A DNA stretch of 64,000 nucleotides, from positions 183,106-247,105 of the forward strand of contig JAJFGJ010000036.1 of NCBI GenBank assembly GCA_021776175.1. The letters are read 5' to 3'. The notes under the pieces were generated by a model that saw nothing but the letters and a program-made list of their open reading frames with translations, was not told where the DNA came from and did no database searches. This document shows, one piece after another, positions 26,107 to 35,433 of the stretch. The position numbers and the translations under genes were made by a program. Position 1 is the first letter of the stretch. Every line of letters begins with the position of its first letter. This DNA comes from Kiloniellaceae bacterium (GTDB lineage: Bacteria; Pseudomonadota; Alphaproteobacteria; Kiloniellales; J153).

Positions 26107-27101
26107 CTGGTTGTGCCTCCTTGCAGGCGGATCCGCGGATCGAGCACGGCAAGCGCCAGATCGGAGACCAGCACGCCGACAACCGTCAAGGAGGCCAGAA
26201 ACATCAGGAACGATCCAGCCAGGTACATATCCTGGCTGCGCAGCGCACCGAGCAGCATGGGGCCTGTGGTCGGCAAGGATAGAATGATTTCGACCACGGC
26301 CGCGCCGGAAATGATGCTGGGTAAAAGGCTCCCGATATCGGCGATAAAGAAGTTGAGCGATAGCCGGAAGGGATATTTCAGCAGCAACTTCAGGGGCGCC
26401 AGACCCTTGGCCCGCCCGGTCACGACGTACTGTTTCTCCAGCTCATCGAGAAGGTTCGCGCGCAAACGGCGAATCATGCCGGCGGTGCCCGATGTCCCGA
26501 TGACTATGACCGGTATCCAAATATGCTCCAACACCGAGACAACCTTTGGCCATGTCCAGGGCTGATCGATAAATCGCGCGTCCATGAGGCCGCCGACCGA
26601 GGTGCCGAAAAACACATTGGCGATATAGAGAAGAACCAGGGCGAGCAGGAAATTCGGTGTCGCGAGCCCGATAAAGCCTAAGAAAGTAAGCGTGTAGTCG
26701 CCCCAACTATACTGCCGGACCGCGGAATAGAGCCCAATCGGAAACGAAACGATCCAGGTGAACACGATCGTCATGAGCGAGACCAGAGCCGTGAGATAGA
26801 GCCGGTCCCCGACGACCTCCGATACCGGCAGTCGGAACTCGAAGGAATAGCCGAAATCGCCGTGCAGCATACCCCAAACCCAGAATACGTACTGCTCCAT
26901 GACCGGCCGGTCGAAGCCGTACTGCCGGCGTAACGCCTCGATCTTTTCAACATCGACCGATTCGCCCTGGGATTGAAGCTCCGCGATATAGCTTTCGAAA
27001 TAGTCGCCGGGTGGAAGCTGAATGATGACAAATATAATCAGGCTGATCGCGAGCAAGGTCGGGATCATGATAAAGAAGCGATGGACGATATAAGTGAGCA
27101 T
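26103..27101 (-). CDS. peptide ABC transporter permease, DppB/OppB type
   Basis: 332-residue permease with the family N-terminus MLTYIVHRFFIMIPTLLAIS and IIFVIIQLPPGDYFESYIA. The EAA-type loop VVTGRAKGLAPLKLLLKYPF is present, and the C-terminus SDLALAVLDPRIRLQGG is standard for DppB. Couples to the DppC gene through an ATGA overlap and to the substrate-binding gene upstream (104 nt gap). Together they form the channel for uptake of peptides or similar solutes. Confidence 0.92.
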   Translation of the reverse strand: MLTYIVHRFFIMIPTLLAISLIIFVIIQLPPGDYFESYIAELQSQGESVDVEKIEALRRQYGFDRPVMEQYVFWVWGMLHGDFGYSFEFRLPVSEVVGDRLYLTALVSLMTIVFTWIVSFPIGLYSAVRQYSWGDYTLTFLGFIGLATPNFLLALVLLYIANVFFGTSVGGLMDARFIDQPWTWPKVVSVLEHIWIPVIVIGTSGTAGMIRRLRANLLDELEKQYVVTGRAKGLAPLKLLLKYPFRLSLNFFIADIGSLLPSIISGAAVVEIILSLPTTGPMLLGALRSQDMYLAGSFLMFLASLTVVGVLVSDLALAVLDPRIRLQGGTTR

Positions 27102-27205
27102 GCCGGCTCAGAAGCTTCCGTCAATCATGTGGGCGCGTATTCCCTTGGTCTTCGTGCCGCGACATCTTGTCTTGTGTACGCGCTCATCCTGAATTGGCTT
27201 GCCGT

Positions 27206-29155
27206 TCATTTCTGGGCCGCGCGACGATCGTCCGAGAGCCAGAACGTGTCCATTTTATATATGCCGAAGTACGCGCTCGGACTCCAACTATAGATGCCCT
27301 TCGAGGGCACGTTTCTCAGGCCCTCGGCAACCACGACCGGCTGCGGCACACCATTGATCGTGCCAATGGAGAACACCTGATCGGCACGAATTTTCAATAT
27401 CTCATGCCATACCTGCGCGCGCGCCTCCTTGGTCTTGGCGAAGCGCCAATCTTTATAGAGGGTCAGCAGTTCCTTCGCCGCAGGCAGATCCGGAATCTGC
27501 CCGGATTTCGCGGAAGACTCGAAGTGCTCCCCCCACTTGGACCATTGCAACTGAATCTGCTCGGTAGGGGCGAATTCCGTCGGTGCCGTGTCCGCCGTCG
27601 GCAAGGCGTTGTCTAGGCCGGACCAAACCGACATGATCGCCTGGCCGGCGAAAACCCGGTTGCGGAACACTTCGCGTTGCGAGGGCTTGGTGAAAAGCTC
27701 AATGCCGATCTTGCTCCAGTCCGTCTTTATCAACTCAAGCATGTCCGTCTCTTCGGTACTTTCGCCCGAGGTGTCTATGATGATCTGCATGGGCCGGCCG
27801 TCCGGCAGAAGCCGGGTTCCAGAACTGTCACGCTCGGTTAAACCGATCTTATCCAAAAAGGCGTTGGCCATCTTCGGGTCGTGCTGGGTCCAGGCATCCC
27901 GATAATTGGAATTGTACAGCGGACTCTCCGGTAAAACCGTGTCGGCACCGGGCTTGGCCAGTCCAAAGTAAAGAACCTGATTGATCGCATTACGGTTGAT
28001 GGCGATGGAAAGCGCGCGCCGGAAACGCACGTCGCGCATAAGGCCACGCCACACAGAGTCTTCCGCTGTCAAGTTTGGATACAGTGCGACCTTGGAACCG
28101 GACGCGGTGGTCCAAAGACGAAGTTGATATCCCTTGTCCTTCTCGCCCTGCTTCAAGAAAGTGTAGTGGTCGAAACGGATGTGGCGAGCCTGCAGGTCGG
28201 TCTCGCCAAAGCCGGTCTTGGCCGGAACCAGATTACTGTCCGAGATATTGACGATCACCCGGTCCAGGTAGGGAAGTTGACGTCCGGCGCTGTCCACCCG
28301 GTGATAATATGGGTTTCGCGTGAACACGAAACGTTCGGCGGGCCGTCGGGTGGTGTTCATCCAGGGTTGCAGGACCGGCAGATCGATGTTGTCGAAGCGG
28401 TACTGTTCGTCCTTGCGATTGAAGAGGCTGACCCAATTTCGCGCCGAGGCTTCTTCAATCCTTCCGGCCAACTCCTCCCGCGAGGCGTAAGCGGCATGAA
28501 ACTGCTTAAGATAGTGGGCCGGCCGGTAGATATATAGCGGCCGCGCGCCCGCTATCGCGGGCAAGAAATAGGGGTTCGGCTTCGACCAGCTATATCGAAT
28601 GGTCTGGGCATCTATGAACTCGACTCGAGGCACTTCACCGTCGACCCTAAGCACTTTCGGTGGGCCGAAGGGTGAAATTTCCTCGTTGTTGACGACATCC
28701 TCCCAGTAAAAGCTAAAATCCTCCGCCGTGAAGGGCCGTCCATCCGACCAGCGATGATTCTTTCGCAATTTGAAGGTAAATACCCTTTGGTCATCGACCT
28801 CAATTTTTTCGACAATGTCGGAAACGAGGTTCAGATCGGCGTCATAGCCAACCAAACGGGCATAGCCATAGACAGTCATCAAGCGGATGTCTTTTTGCCG
28901 CCCCATAAGGGTTTCGATCTCTCCGCCGTGGACACCGGGGACTTGTTCCTTGGGGATCAAAGCGGCAACGGCTGGAGGAACCGGCAAGCGTTCGCTGACC
29001 GGCGGCAGCTCTCCGTTGGCGACCAGGGGCGCAAGCATCGGCGCTTCCAAAATTTCGCCGGCACGCGCCGGCGAAGTGAACGCGGAACACCAAATCAGCG
29101 TGCCGGCCGAGCAAGCGAGGGAGAAACCGGCTATGAGCATTTTCATGAATTTCAT
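27206..29155 (-). CDS. peptide ABC transporter substrate-binding protein (SBP_bac_5)
   Basis: 649-residue periplasmic binding protein, longer than typical DppA (about 530). Signal peptide MKFMKMLIAGFSLACSAGTL to about residue 32. Family core: VFTFKLRKNHRWSDGRPFTA and DFSFYWEDVVNNEEI, VRFRRALSIAINRNAINQVL, and a C-terminal lobe ending WSPSAYFGIYKMDTFWLSDD. An N-terminal Pro-rich stretch (LPPVSERLPVPPAVAALIP) after the signal is characteristic of a sub-group of long SBPs. It overlaps the ATPase stop by 4 nt. Ligand unknown. Confidence 0.9.
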   Translation of the reverse strand: MKFMKMLIAGFSLACSAGTLIWCSAFTSPARAGEILEAPMLAPLVANGELPPVSERLPVPPAVAALIPKEQVPGVHGGEIETLMGRQKDIRLMTVYGYARLVGYDADLNLVSDIVEKIEVDDQRVFTFKLRKNHRWSDGRPFTAEDFSFYWEDVVNNEEISPFGPPKVLRVDGEVPRVEFIDAQTIRYSWSKPNPYFLPAIAGARPLYIYRPAHYLKQFHAAYASREELAGRIEEASARNWVSLFNRKDEQYRFDNIDLPVLQPWMNTTRRPAERFVFTRNPYYHRVDSAGRQLPYLDRVIVNISDSNLVPAKTGFGETDLQARHIRFDHYTFLKQGEKDKGYQLRLWTTASGSKVALYPNLTAEDSVWRGLMRDVRFRRALSIAINRNAINQVLYFGLAKPGADTVLPESPLYNSNYRDAWTQHDPKMANAFLDKIGLTERDSSGTRLLPDGRPMQIIIDTSGESTEETDMLELIKTDWSKIGIELFTKPSQREVFRNRVFAGQAIMSVWSGLDNALPTADTAPTEFAPTEQIQLQWSKWGEHFESSAKSGQIPDLPAAKELLTLYKDWRFAKTKEARAQVWHEILKIRADQVFSIGTINGVPQPVVVAEGLRNVPSKGIYSWSPSAYFGIYKMDTFWLSDDRRAAQK

Positions 29156-31053
29156 GACGCGAGAACCTCAGTCCGGGGTTCCGCGGTCGCACGCACGAAA
29201 TGCTCCCCCCCCAAATCGAAAAGTTTCGACGGCACCGCTTCGTTCAAGGCGAATGGAGCCGGAAAATCGGCCGCACCCGTCAACTTCATGGCGGATATGT
29301 GGCCAAAATCCAACTTGCGGCCGGGATCGGGATACGGCACGGCCGACAATAAAGTTCTGGTATAGGGGTGCACCGGTTTAGAGAACAGGGCATCGCGTGG
29401 CGCGATCTCAACTAATCGGCCACCGTACATGACCGCGATGCGGTCGGCCATATAGTCGACAACAGCGAGATTATGCGAAATAAAGAGATAGGTTAGCCCA
29501 AGCTCGCTCTGCAGATCCTTCAGCAGGTTCAGAATTTGCGCTTGAATGGAAACATCCAGCGACGACACAGGCTCATCGCATATCAAAAGCTCGGGTTGCA
29601 GCGCCAAGGCGCGGGCAATGCCCAAACGCTGCCGTTGACCGCCTGAAAAACTATGCGGGTAGCGGCGCAGGAAACGGATGTCGAGGCCGACCAAGCGCAT
29701 AAGCTCCTTGACCAGCTCAATACGTTCTTCCTGGGTGCCGACATTGTGAACAACCAAAGGTTCGCTGATGATATCGAGAGCGGTCATGCGCGGGTTCAGC
29801 GATCCGAAGGGATCTTGGAAAATGAACTGAACCTGGCGCCGGAAGTTGAGCAACTCGGCACCCTTCAAAGACAGAACATCCACAGCCTTACCGGCTGTCC
29901 GGTATGTCACCGTGCCGGCGTCCGGCAAGAGCGCGCGCATAATCACCTTGCTGGTCGTCGTCTTGCCGCATCCCGATTCTCCGACTAGGCCCAGACATTC
30001 CCCGCGCCGTACCGTGAAGCTGATGTCGTCAACCGCTTTTACCTCCACCTTGGCGCCCAGCCCAAGCACCCCTTGCTGGCGCAAGGAGAACGCCTTGGTC
30101 AGCCCTTGAACCTCCAGGAGAGGCTCTCCAACTACGGCCGGGCATTGACTTTCGGTATCGTCCGGCGCGGTTTTGCGCAGAAGCCGGGCCTTCCCCGGCG
30201 CGATCTCGCGGATGGGAACCAATCGCTCGCCACGAGTCATGTTGGTGCGCGGTACGGCGGTGAACAAGGCTTTAAGGTAAGGGTGCCGCGGGCGGGAGAA
30301 TATCTCGGCGCAGGGGCCGCTTTCAACAACCTGGCCGTGATACATCACGACAACCTCTTCGGCGATGTTCGCTACCACGCCAAGGTCGTGAGTGATAATC
30401 AGGACCGCCATGCCAAGCTCGCTTTGCAAGTCGACCAATAGCTTGAGTATCTGCGCCTGAATGGTCACGTCCAGCGCCGTAGTCGGCTCGTCGGCGATGA
30501 GCAGCGAAGGGTGGCAAATCAAGGCCATTGCGATCATCGCGCGCTGGCGCAACCCACCCGACAACTCGAAGGGGTACGCCTTAAGGGCGGCGACGGGCGT
30601 GGGAAACCCGACTAGGCGGAGCATTTCTTCGGTCAGATCGCGCCCGGTCTTGCGATCGACGTCGCGGTGCAGGAACAAAGCCTCGCCAACTTGATCGCCG
30701 ATCGTGTGGACTGGCGACAAGGATGTCATGGGTTCCTGAAAAATGATCGATATATGACCGCCGCGAATCGCGCGCATGGGCGCGCCATCGCGATCCAGCG
30801 CGGCAATGTCTATTTCGCCGCCCGCTAAGGCCGGGTCGCGATACAGGATCTGACCGCCATCTATCTGCCCGACCTTGGGCAATATCCCCATGATGGCCTG
30901 AGCGACGGTGGATTTACCCGATCCAGACTCGCCAACCAAGGCAACTGTCGAACCTTTCCGGATATCGAAGGAAACGCCATTGACCGCGGTCACAATCGAC
31001 CCATGGATACGGAAACCGACCTCAAGGTTACGAACCGAAAGGACATCATCCAT
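29152..31053 (-). CDS. peptide ABC transporter ATP-binding protein, two fused NBDs
   Basis: 633-residue DppD-DppF fusion. NBD1: Walker A GESGSGKST (41-49), signature LSGGLRQR, Walker B LLIADEPTTALD. NBD2 (about 315-600): Walker A GESGCGKTT, signature FSGGQRQR, Walker B LLICDEPVSSLD. The OPT C-terminal motif follows each (RHPYLKALFTAVP and VHPYTRTLLSAVPYPDPGRK). One polypeptide thus supplies both ATPase sites for the DppB/DppC-type permeases downstream. Lies 13 nt after the methyltransferase-like gene. Confidence 0.93.
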   Translation of the reverse strand: MDDVLSVRNLEVGFRIHGSIVTAVNGVSFDIRKGSTVALVGESGSGKSTVAQAIMGILPKVGQIDGGQILYRDPALAGGEIDIAALDRDGAPMRAIRGGHISIIFQEPMTSLSPVHTIGDQVGEALFLHRDVDRKTGRDLTEEMLRLVGFPTPVAALKAYPFELSGGLRQRAMIAMALICHPSLLIADEPTTALDVTIQAQILKLLVDLQSELGMAVLIITHDLGVVANIAEEVVVMYHGQVVESGPCAEIFSRPRHPYLKALFTAVPRTNMTRGERLVPIREIAPGKARLLRKTAPDDTESQCPAVVGEPLLEVQGLTKAFSLRQQGVLGLGAKVEVKAVDDISFTVRRGECLGLVGESGCGKTTTSKVIMRALLPDAGTVTYRTAGKAVDVLSLKGAELLNFRRQVQFIFQDPFGSLNPRMTALDIISEPLVVHNVGTQEERIELVKELMRLVGLDIRFLRRYPHSFSGGQRQRLGIARALALQPELLICDEPVSSLDVSIQAQILNLLKDLQSELGLTYLFISHNLAVVDYMADRIAVMYGGRLVEIAPRDALFSKPVHPYTRTLLSAVPYPDPGRKLDFGHISAMKLTGAADFPAPFALNEAVPSKLFDLGGEHFVRATAEPRTEVLAS

Positions 31054-31066
31054 GAGGTACGGACCC

Positions 31067-31726
31067 CTACTTCCGGCCTATCAGCATGAAACGGGAGTAA
31101 CGCCGCCGCTTTAACATGCCTTCGTAATACAGCTCGCTCATCGGCAGCTGCGCTTTAAGCGCCGCCAGGTCGACAACGCAGTTCACGTGCTCATCGCAAT
31201 CGAAATAGTCGTTCGACTGGACGACCATCAACATGCCCGTGGGGATCCGGCCGTACCAATCGGCATCAATGGGCATATGCTCGCAGCTCGTATTAACGAC
31301 CAGATTAGGTGCTCCCCCCGTGCCAAGCCGATAATCCAAGGACACGGCATCCGCCGTAATCGCTTCGAAGCGGCCTTGGGCATTGGCCTCCGCGTTAACA
31401 TGCTCCGCGATCGGCGCGCAGGCCGGATCTATGTCGTAGCTCAGCACCTGCGTGGTTCGAAATCTCGCATCGCCGAGCAAAAGGGCGCCAAGGGCACCGT
31501 ACCAGCCGCCTAGAACATGGACGGTCCCGAAGTTCCCCCCCACGGTCTCGTACAAACGATCGAGCAGCCACGTCTTGCTGGCAACCTGATTGGCGTTGAA
31601 GGCATGCAGAAGCCCCTCGGGCGGAGCGTTGAAACGACCGAACACGGCTTCGCTGATATCCACCGGGCTGCTAAAAGCCGCCAGATCGGTCAAGGTTTCG
31701 GATTTCGGGCCGTTGTTGTCAAACAT
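31067..31726 (-). CDS. class I SAM-methyltransferase-like protein, unknown substrate
   Basis: 219-residue protein with a Rossmann-like core: glycine-rich loop TVHVLGGWYGALGALLLGD (about residues 74-92), an acidic end of strand 2 VLSYDIDPACAPIAEHVN (about 100-117), and NLVVNTSCEHMPID (about 147-160) in place of a usual motif IV. This layout is methyltransferase-like. It is the first gene of the peptide ABC operon (13 nt before the ATPase). Whether it modifies a transported compound is unknown. Confidence 0.6.
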   Translation of the reverse strand: MFDNNGPKSETLTDLAAFSSPVDISEAVFGRFNAPPEGLLHAFNANQVASKTWLLDRLYETVGGNFGTVHVLGGWYGALGALLLGDARFRTTQVLSYDIDPACAPIAEHVNAEANAQGRFEAITADAVSLDYRLGTGGAPNLVVNTSCEHMPIDADWYGRIPTGMLMVVQSNDYFDCDEHVNCVVDLAALKAQLPMSELYYEGMLKRRRYSRFMLIGRK

Positions 31727-32107
31727 CGAAATACTATTCCCCGGCTAATCCATTGCGTGTGGCCGCGATGGAAGCGCCTGATATAGATACACATTTTGAC
31801 TGCAGCCAGGTCAACCCTGGTTCCCACAGCCCGCACATAGTCCCATATTGAGGCAGCGTTATCGCCCCAACTTGCGATCCTAATCCTTAACGTTCGCGCC
31901 TCGGTACCCTGTTTGCCGCCTTCCCGCCCGGCCGCCAAGTGCCGCGTGAGTGGGCCGCCGATTCTTTTATCTAGTCTTGTCATTCCTTCGGCTAGCCCAT
32001 CGTGTTTTGTGCGGCAGGGTAGGTCAAGCTCTTGTTCCACGGGACAGCCTTGACCATTGCCCAAGCATCAAGTTTGGTTTACTGCCGATCAGCGCTCTGT
32101 CTAACAT
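31727..32107. other. intergenic region without a recognised gene
   Basis: About 380 nt between the divergent methyltransferase-like and YjbQ genes. It must hold both promoters. Open frames here, including a 124-codon minus-strand frame entering the methyltransferase gene, have atypical composition (many Arg/Thr/Ile, no motif) and I do not call them. No clear hairpin or repeat was seen. Confidence 0.5.
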
Positions 32108-32539
32108 ATGGGAGCCTGGATGCGCCAAGTACGCCACCGCCTCACGCTCTTAGCCCCCGCTCAGGGCATGCATGAGATCACGCCCGAGGTCACGGCATGG
32201 GCCACTCTAGCTAATATCCGCGAGGGCCTCTTAACTCTCTTTATCCAGCACACTTCGGCCTCGCTCTTGATCCAGGAAAACGCCGATCCTGACGTCCAGA
32301 ACGATTTACAGGCCTGGCTGGATGCGGCGGCGCCGCAGGGTGGGGACCTTTATCGTCACAGTGCCGAGGGCCCCGACGACATGCCGGCCCATATAAAGAG
32401 CGCGCTGACCCAAAGCCATCTAAGCGTTCCCATCGGCGAGGGAAAATTGATGCTCGGCGCCTGGCAGGGCATATACCTGTTGGAGCACCGCCGCCAACCG
32501 CGCGGTAGGAAGGTGATCCTGCATTTCATCGGCGAATAG
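32108..32539 (+). CDS. YjbQ family protein
   Basis: 143-residue YjbQ/UPF0047 protein. Diagnostic segments: LFIQHTSASLLIQENADPDV, EGPDDMPAHIKSALTQ and LMLGAWQGIYLLEHR. YjbQ proteins have been described with thiamine-phosphate-synthase-like side activity and a conserved metal-binding pocket of His residues. The start may be ATG 32108 or 32120 (MRQVRHRLT). Divergent from the peptide ABC operon; no partner evident. Confidence 0.9.
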   Translation: MGAWMRQVRHRLTLLAPAQGMHEITPEVTAWATLANIREGLLTLFIQHTSASLLIQENADPDVQNDLQAWLDAAAPQGGDLYRHSAEGPDDMPAHIKSALTQSHLSVPIGEGKLMLGAWQGIYLLEHRRQPRGRKVILHFIGE

Positions 32540-32646
32540 GTAAACGCGCCAATGACCGCCGCTCCCTTTTAACCACCGGGCCCAAGCTGTCGGATGCTCC
32601 CACCCCGCGGCGAATTTCCGCGATTGAGCATCCTGAGGTATACTAC

Positions 32647-33792
32647 GTGGCGACAAGGTTAGGTTCGCCTGCCGGTCGGTCGCAGGAGAAAAACGAATTG
32701 ACGGCTCAAGCCACAGACCAATTGCCAATGGGCACGGAGGAGATGTTGGAATGCGGCGACCGCGTTCCATCGTTTGCTCTATCCGATCAGAACGGCACCG
32801 CCACATTCCTTTTGTCTGATGACATCGCGGGCAAGCCGATGATCCTGCTTTTCGACTGCACGGACGAACAATCCAGGGCGGCTTTCGAGCGGCAACTCGT
32901 TGCGCTACGTGATGCCAAGAATGATTGGGAGCCAAGCGGCACGGTTGTCTACGCCATCACCCGGCGGAGCCCCGAGGAAAACCTCAGACTCCATGAGTCG
33001 CTCCGCCTGCCCTATTCCGTGCTATCCGATGGATCGGGGGCCATATTCCGTTCCTACGGATTAGCCCCCCTCCCACCAGGCTGCCCAGCCATTACATACG
33101 TGTTGGATACCAACTTACGCGCCATCGATATAATCGCCGAGGGCGAACCGGGTGCCCATGTGTCCCGCGCCATAAGCATGATCTCTACCTATATGGCAAA
33201 CATTCCAATTACCCACTTAAAGTGTCACCCGCCAGTCCTGGTAGTGCCAGGCGCGTTATCGCCAGAGGATTGCGCCCGGATCATTCAAATATGGCACCGC
33301 CCAGTGCGAACCTGGGATACGGACGGACTGATCTGCGAAGGTTACGCCGTGGAAAAGGGCGATTTCAAAGTTCGAAACGAAGCCTACGGCCGTGTGCTGC
33401 AGCTTGTCGTCCGCGACCTTCAGGTTCAAAAATATTTAGACGCCAAGCTGGGGCGGCGCGTGCTGACCGAGATCAGGAAAGCCTTCCAGACTAAGGTCTC
33501 GCAGCGCGAGGATTATAGAATTGCCAGATACGACGCCGCGGAAGGGGGTAGCTTACCCGCGCACCGCGACAACCCCACGCCGGAAACCCAGCACCGGCGC
33601 TTCACGCTTGCGGTTATCTTGAATGCCGAGGAATTCGGCGGCGGCGCGCTCAGATTCCCTGAGTACGGCAGGCAAGTGTACCTGGTGCCGACCGGCGCCG
33701 CGATCGTTTGGTCCTGTGCTCTGCTGCACGAGGTATTGCCGGTCGTGTCCGGGCGCCGCTTTATCCTGGGCACCCATTTGTTCGGGACCTGA
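32647..33792 (+). CDS. redoxin-like domain fused to 2OG-Fe(II) oxygenase
   Basis: 381-residue fusion. Residues about 33-180 have the peroxiredoxin/thioredoxin fold pattern (GDRVPSFALSDQNG, KPMILLFDCTDEQSRAAFER, LRLPYSVLSDGSGAIFRSYG), but the usual T-x-x-C peroxidatic site reads D-E-Q-S; a lone Cys sits two residues past LLF. Residues about 195-381 form a prolyl-4-hydroxylase-like 2OG oxygenase: H-x-D in LPAHRDNPTPE, distal His in SCALLHEVLPV and Arg in SGRRFILGTHLFG. The substrate may be a protein or free amino acid. GTG 32647 follows GAGG; ATG 32728 is an alternative start. Convergent with tRNA-Pro. Confidence 0.8.
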   Translation: MATRLGSPAGRSQEKNELTAQATDQLPMGTEEMLECGDRVPSFALSDQNGTATFLLSDDIAGKPMILLFDCTDEQSRAAFERQLVALRDAKNDWEPSGTVVYAITRRSPEENLRLHESLRLPYSVLSDGSGAIFRSYGLAPLPPGCPAITYVLDTNLRAIDIIAEGEPGAHVSRAISMISTYMANIPITHLKCHPPVLVVPGALSPEDCARIIQIWHRPVRTWDTDGLICEGYAVEKGDFKVRNEAYGRVLQLVVRDLQVQKYLDAKLGRRVLTEIRKAFQTKVSQREDYRIARYDAAEGGSLPAHRDNPTPETQHRRFTLAVILNAEEFGGGALRFPEYGRQVYLVPTGAAIVWSCALLHEVLPVVSGRRFILGTHLFGT

Positions 33793-33867
33793 GTTAGCGG
33801 AGCCGCGGGCGGTATCCAGAAGACCCCCGCGCGCTCCGTATAACGAACCGTTAACTACTAAAAAACC

Positions 33868-33944
33868 TGGTCGGGGAGAGAGGATTCGAACCTCCGGCCC
33901 CCGCCTCCCGAAGACGGTGCTCTACCAGGCTGAGCTACTCCCCG
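33868..33944 (-). tRNA. tRNA-Pro (anticodon CGG)
   Basis: Minus-strand cloverleaf: acceptor CGGGGAG pairing with CTCCCCG, D arm GCTCAGCCTGGTAGAGC, anticodon arm CCGTC-TTCGGGA-GGCGG with anticodon CGG, T arm with TTCGAAT, discriminator A and an encoded CCA (33868-33870). A T-run (TTTTTT) follows just downstream at about 33860-33865 and could end the transcript. Reads CCG codons, frequent in this GC-rich DNA. Confidence 0.95.
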
Positions 33945-34105
33945 GCGCGGCCGGGTTATAGCGGCTCGCCAGCGCCTTGGCAACGCCCCAGCGCGGGCCG
34001 GTCGAGACGGATTGGGAGAAGTCATCGCGCCGCCGCCGGCGCGTATTTAGCTGGCCAATAAAGGGGATTATACCCTTTGTAGACCTGTGATCGGTGGAAT
34101 TGGCG

Positions 34106-35236
34106 TTAAGCGGCCGCCTGCTCGAGCTTGCCCATGAGATAATCGATATCTTCCCGGGAAAAAGTCGAGGCTGGGTCATCGAATTGCGTCAACATGCGCT
34201 CAAGCATCTTGCTGATGAAGCGGGCACGATCGTTGGGCCCACCGTCGTAGTCCATTTCTGCGGCCAGATCGACGCCCGCTCGAAAGGCCGGGTACCAGCG
34301 CTTCGGCAAATTGGCCTTCAAGTAGATCGATTGCAGCCCCAAACCGCCATCATCGTGAATTAAGGCCTGTGCATTCGGCAAGGCCACACCCGCTAGGCAG
34401 GCCAGCCCGCGCTCGAAGAAGCCCTCGTCCCCCATGCTGATGGCACGAAGCAAGAGCGAAGGCGTTAACCGTCGCTTGCGGTGCAGCTGATTTATCAAGT
34501 TATCCAATTCCGCTTCGCTCGAGCCGAACTGAACCAGGTTCAAAGTCGCCCGCTCGCGTGCCTGAAGGATCAGGTTGGTTGCGACATCGGCCGACAGCTC
34601 TTGCTTCTCCGAAAGGTAGTCCTGCAACTTCTGCGTTACCGCCTCGACGAGCTGCTCGGAGATCGCGGCCGGTAAGCTGGTCCGGCGCGATAAGGAATCC
34701 GATACCCTGACGCTACTATCGTACTCGTCAATCACTCGCCCGAGCGCTTTTTCATTAAGATCCGCGCCCTCGTTAGAAACCAGGCGCGCGACCGCAGTCT
34801 CGTTTCCAGTATCTATCAAGGCGTTCGCCACGGTAGCGGAGACACGGGAGCGCTGCGCCACAGCGACTTGTCTGGTCGCGGACTTCCCGCGCACAATCAC
34901 TACCAAGTCGTCGTCTGTCAGAACCTCGGAGAACTTAATCATCGGCAGAGCCACTGAATCGACATCGCTTGCTAGCGACATCGCGACATCGTGCGGCAGG
35001 TCTGGCGAGGTCTTTAAGTGTGCGGCAAGAGATTCCCGGACTAAAACTTCAGTATCTTTCACCAAAGCCCGGAAAATATCTTCCGCGATATGGCGCTCAT
35101 TATCGGTCAGGCCGCCGGATGAAAACTGCCCCGCGATTTTCCCTGACGTAATGGCCCGATTCTCGGCCGACGGGTTGGCCATGAGGTTCTTGACGTCCGC
35201 GGCGCTAAGCCGCTGGCGAACGATTTCATCTGTCAT
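34106..35236 (-). CDS. DUF2336 domain-containing protein, paralogue A
   Basis: 376-residue all-helical protein of the alphaproteobacterial DUF2336 family. Conserved pieces: SAADVKNLMANPSAENRAIT, NERHIAEDIFRALVKDTEVL, VRESLAAHLKTSPDLPHDVA, VALPMIKFSEVLTDDDLV and LTPSLLLRAISMGDEGFFER. The N-terminal half looks like HEAT/ARM-type helix pairs. Paralogue B, next upstream in the same direction, is clearly homologous over the whole length. A TTAA-N7-TTAA box lies 109 nt upstream of the start. Biochemical role unknown; no membrane segment or enzymatic motif. Confidence 0.9.
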   Translation of the reverse strand: MTDEIVRQRLSAADVKNLMANPSAENRAITSGKIAGQFSSGGLTDNERHIAEDIFRALVKDTEVLVRESLAAHLKTSPDLPHDVAMSLASDVDSVALPMIKFSEVLTDDDLVVIVRGKSATRQVAVAQRSRVSATVANALIDTGNETAVARLVSNEGADLNEKALGRVIDEYDSSVRVSDSLSRRTSLPAAISEQLVEAVTQKLQDYLSEKQELSADVATNLILQARERATLNLVQFGSSEAELDNLINQLHRKRRLTPSLLLRAISMGDEGFFERGLACLAGVALPNAQALIHDDGGLGLQSIYLKANLPKRWYPAFRAGVDLAAEMDYDGGPNDRARFISKMLERMLTQFDDPASTFSREDIDYLMGKLEQAAA

Positions 35237-35344
35237 CGCTTGCTAAATCCGCAGTCCATAATTCCGTATTCGCCACATACAGCCATCGTATCGGCGTGCC
35301 ACGTTCCTAACGGCCTTGACATCCATAGTATGCTTACAAGACGG

Positions 35345-35359
35345 TTAACCGAGGATTAA
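35345..35359 (-). promoter_or_regulatory. CtrA-like box and promoter of DUF2336 A
   Basis: TTAA-CCGAGGA-TTAA on the plus strand matches the CtrA consensus TTAA-N7-TTAA. On the minus strand it continues as TTAACCG-N9-CATACT (down to about 35329), the same arrangement as in front of paralogue B. The near edge is 109 nt from the start codon. CtrA boxes overlapping the -35 region are known in alphaproteobacteria. Confidence 0.55.
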
Positions 35360-35433
35360 CCCGATATAAATCAAAGGCATAATTGGCATCGATTTACGTT
35401 GGAACCATGCTAGTTCGCACTGGAGACTATGGA

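Noticed and set aside
31690..32064. 124-codon minus-strand frame between the methyltransferase-like and YjbQ genes
   Set aside because: No motif, overlaps the start of a better-supported gene and occupies the expected divergent promoter region.
35316..35334. TTGACA and TATGCT as a plus-strand promoter
   Set aside because: Spacing is far too short for a sigma-70 promoter and no plus-strand gene follows; the segment is better explained as the opposite-strand CATACT element of the DUF2336 promoter.
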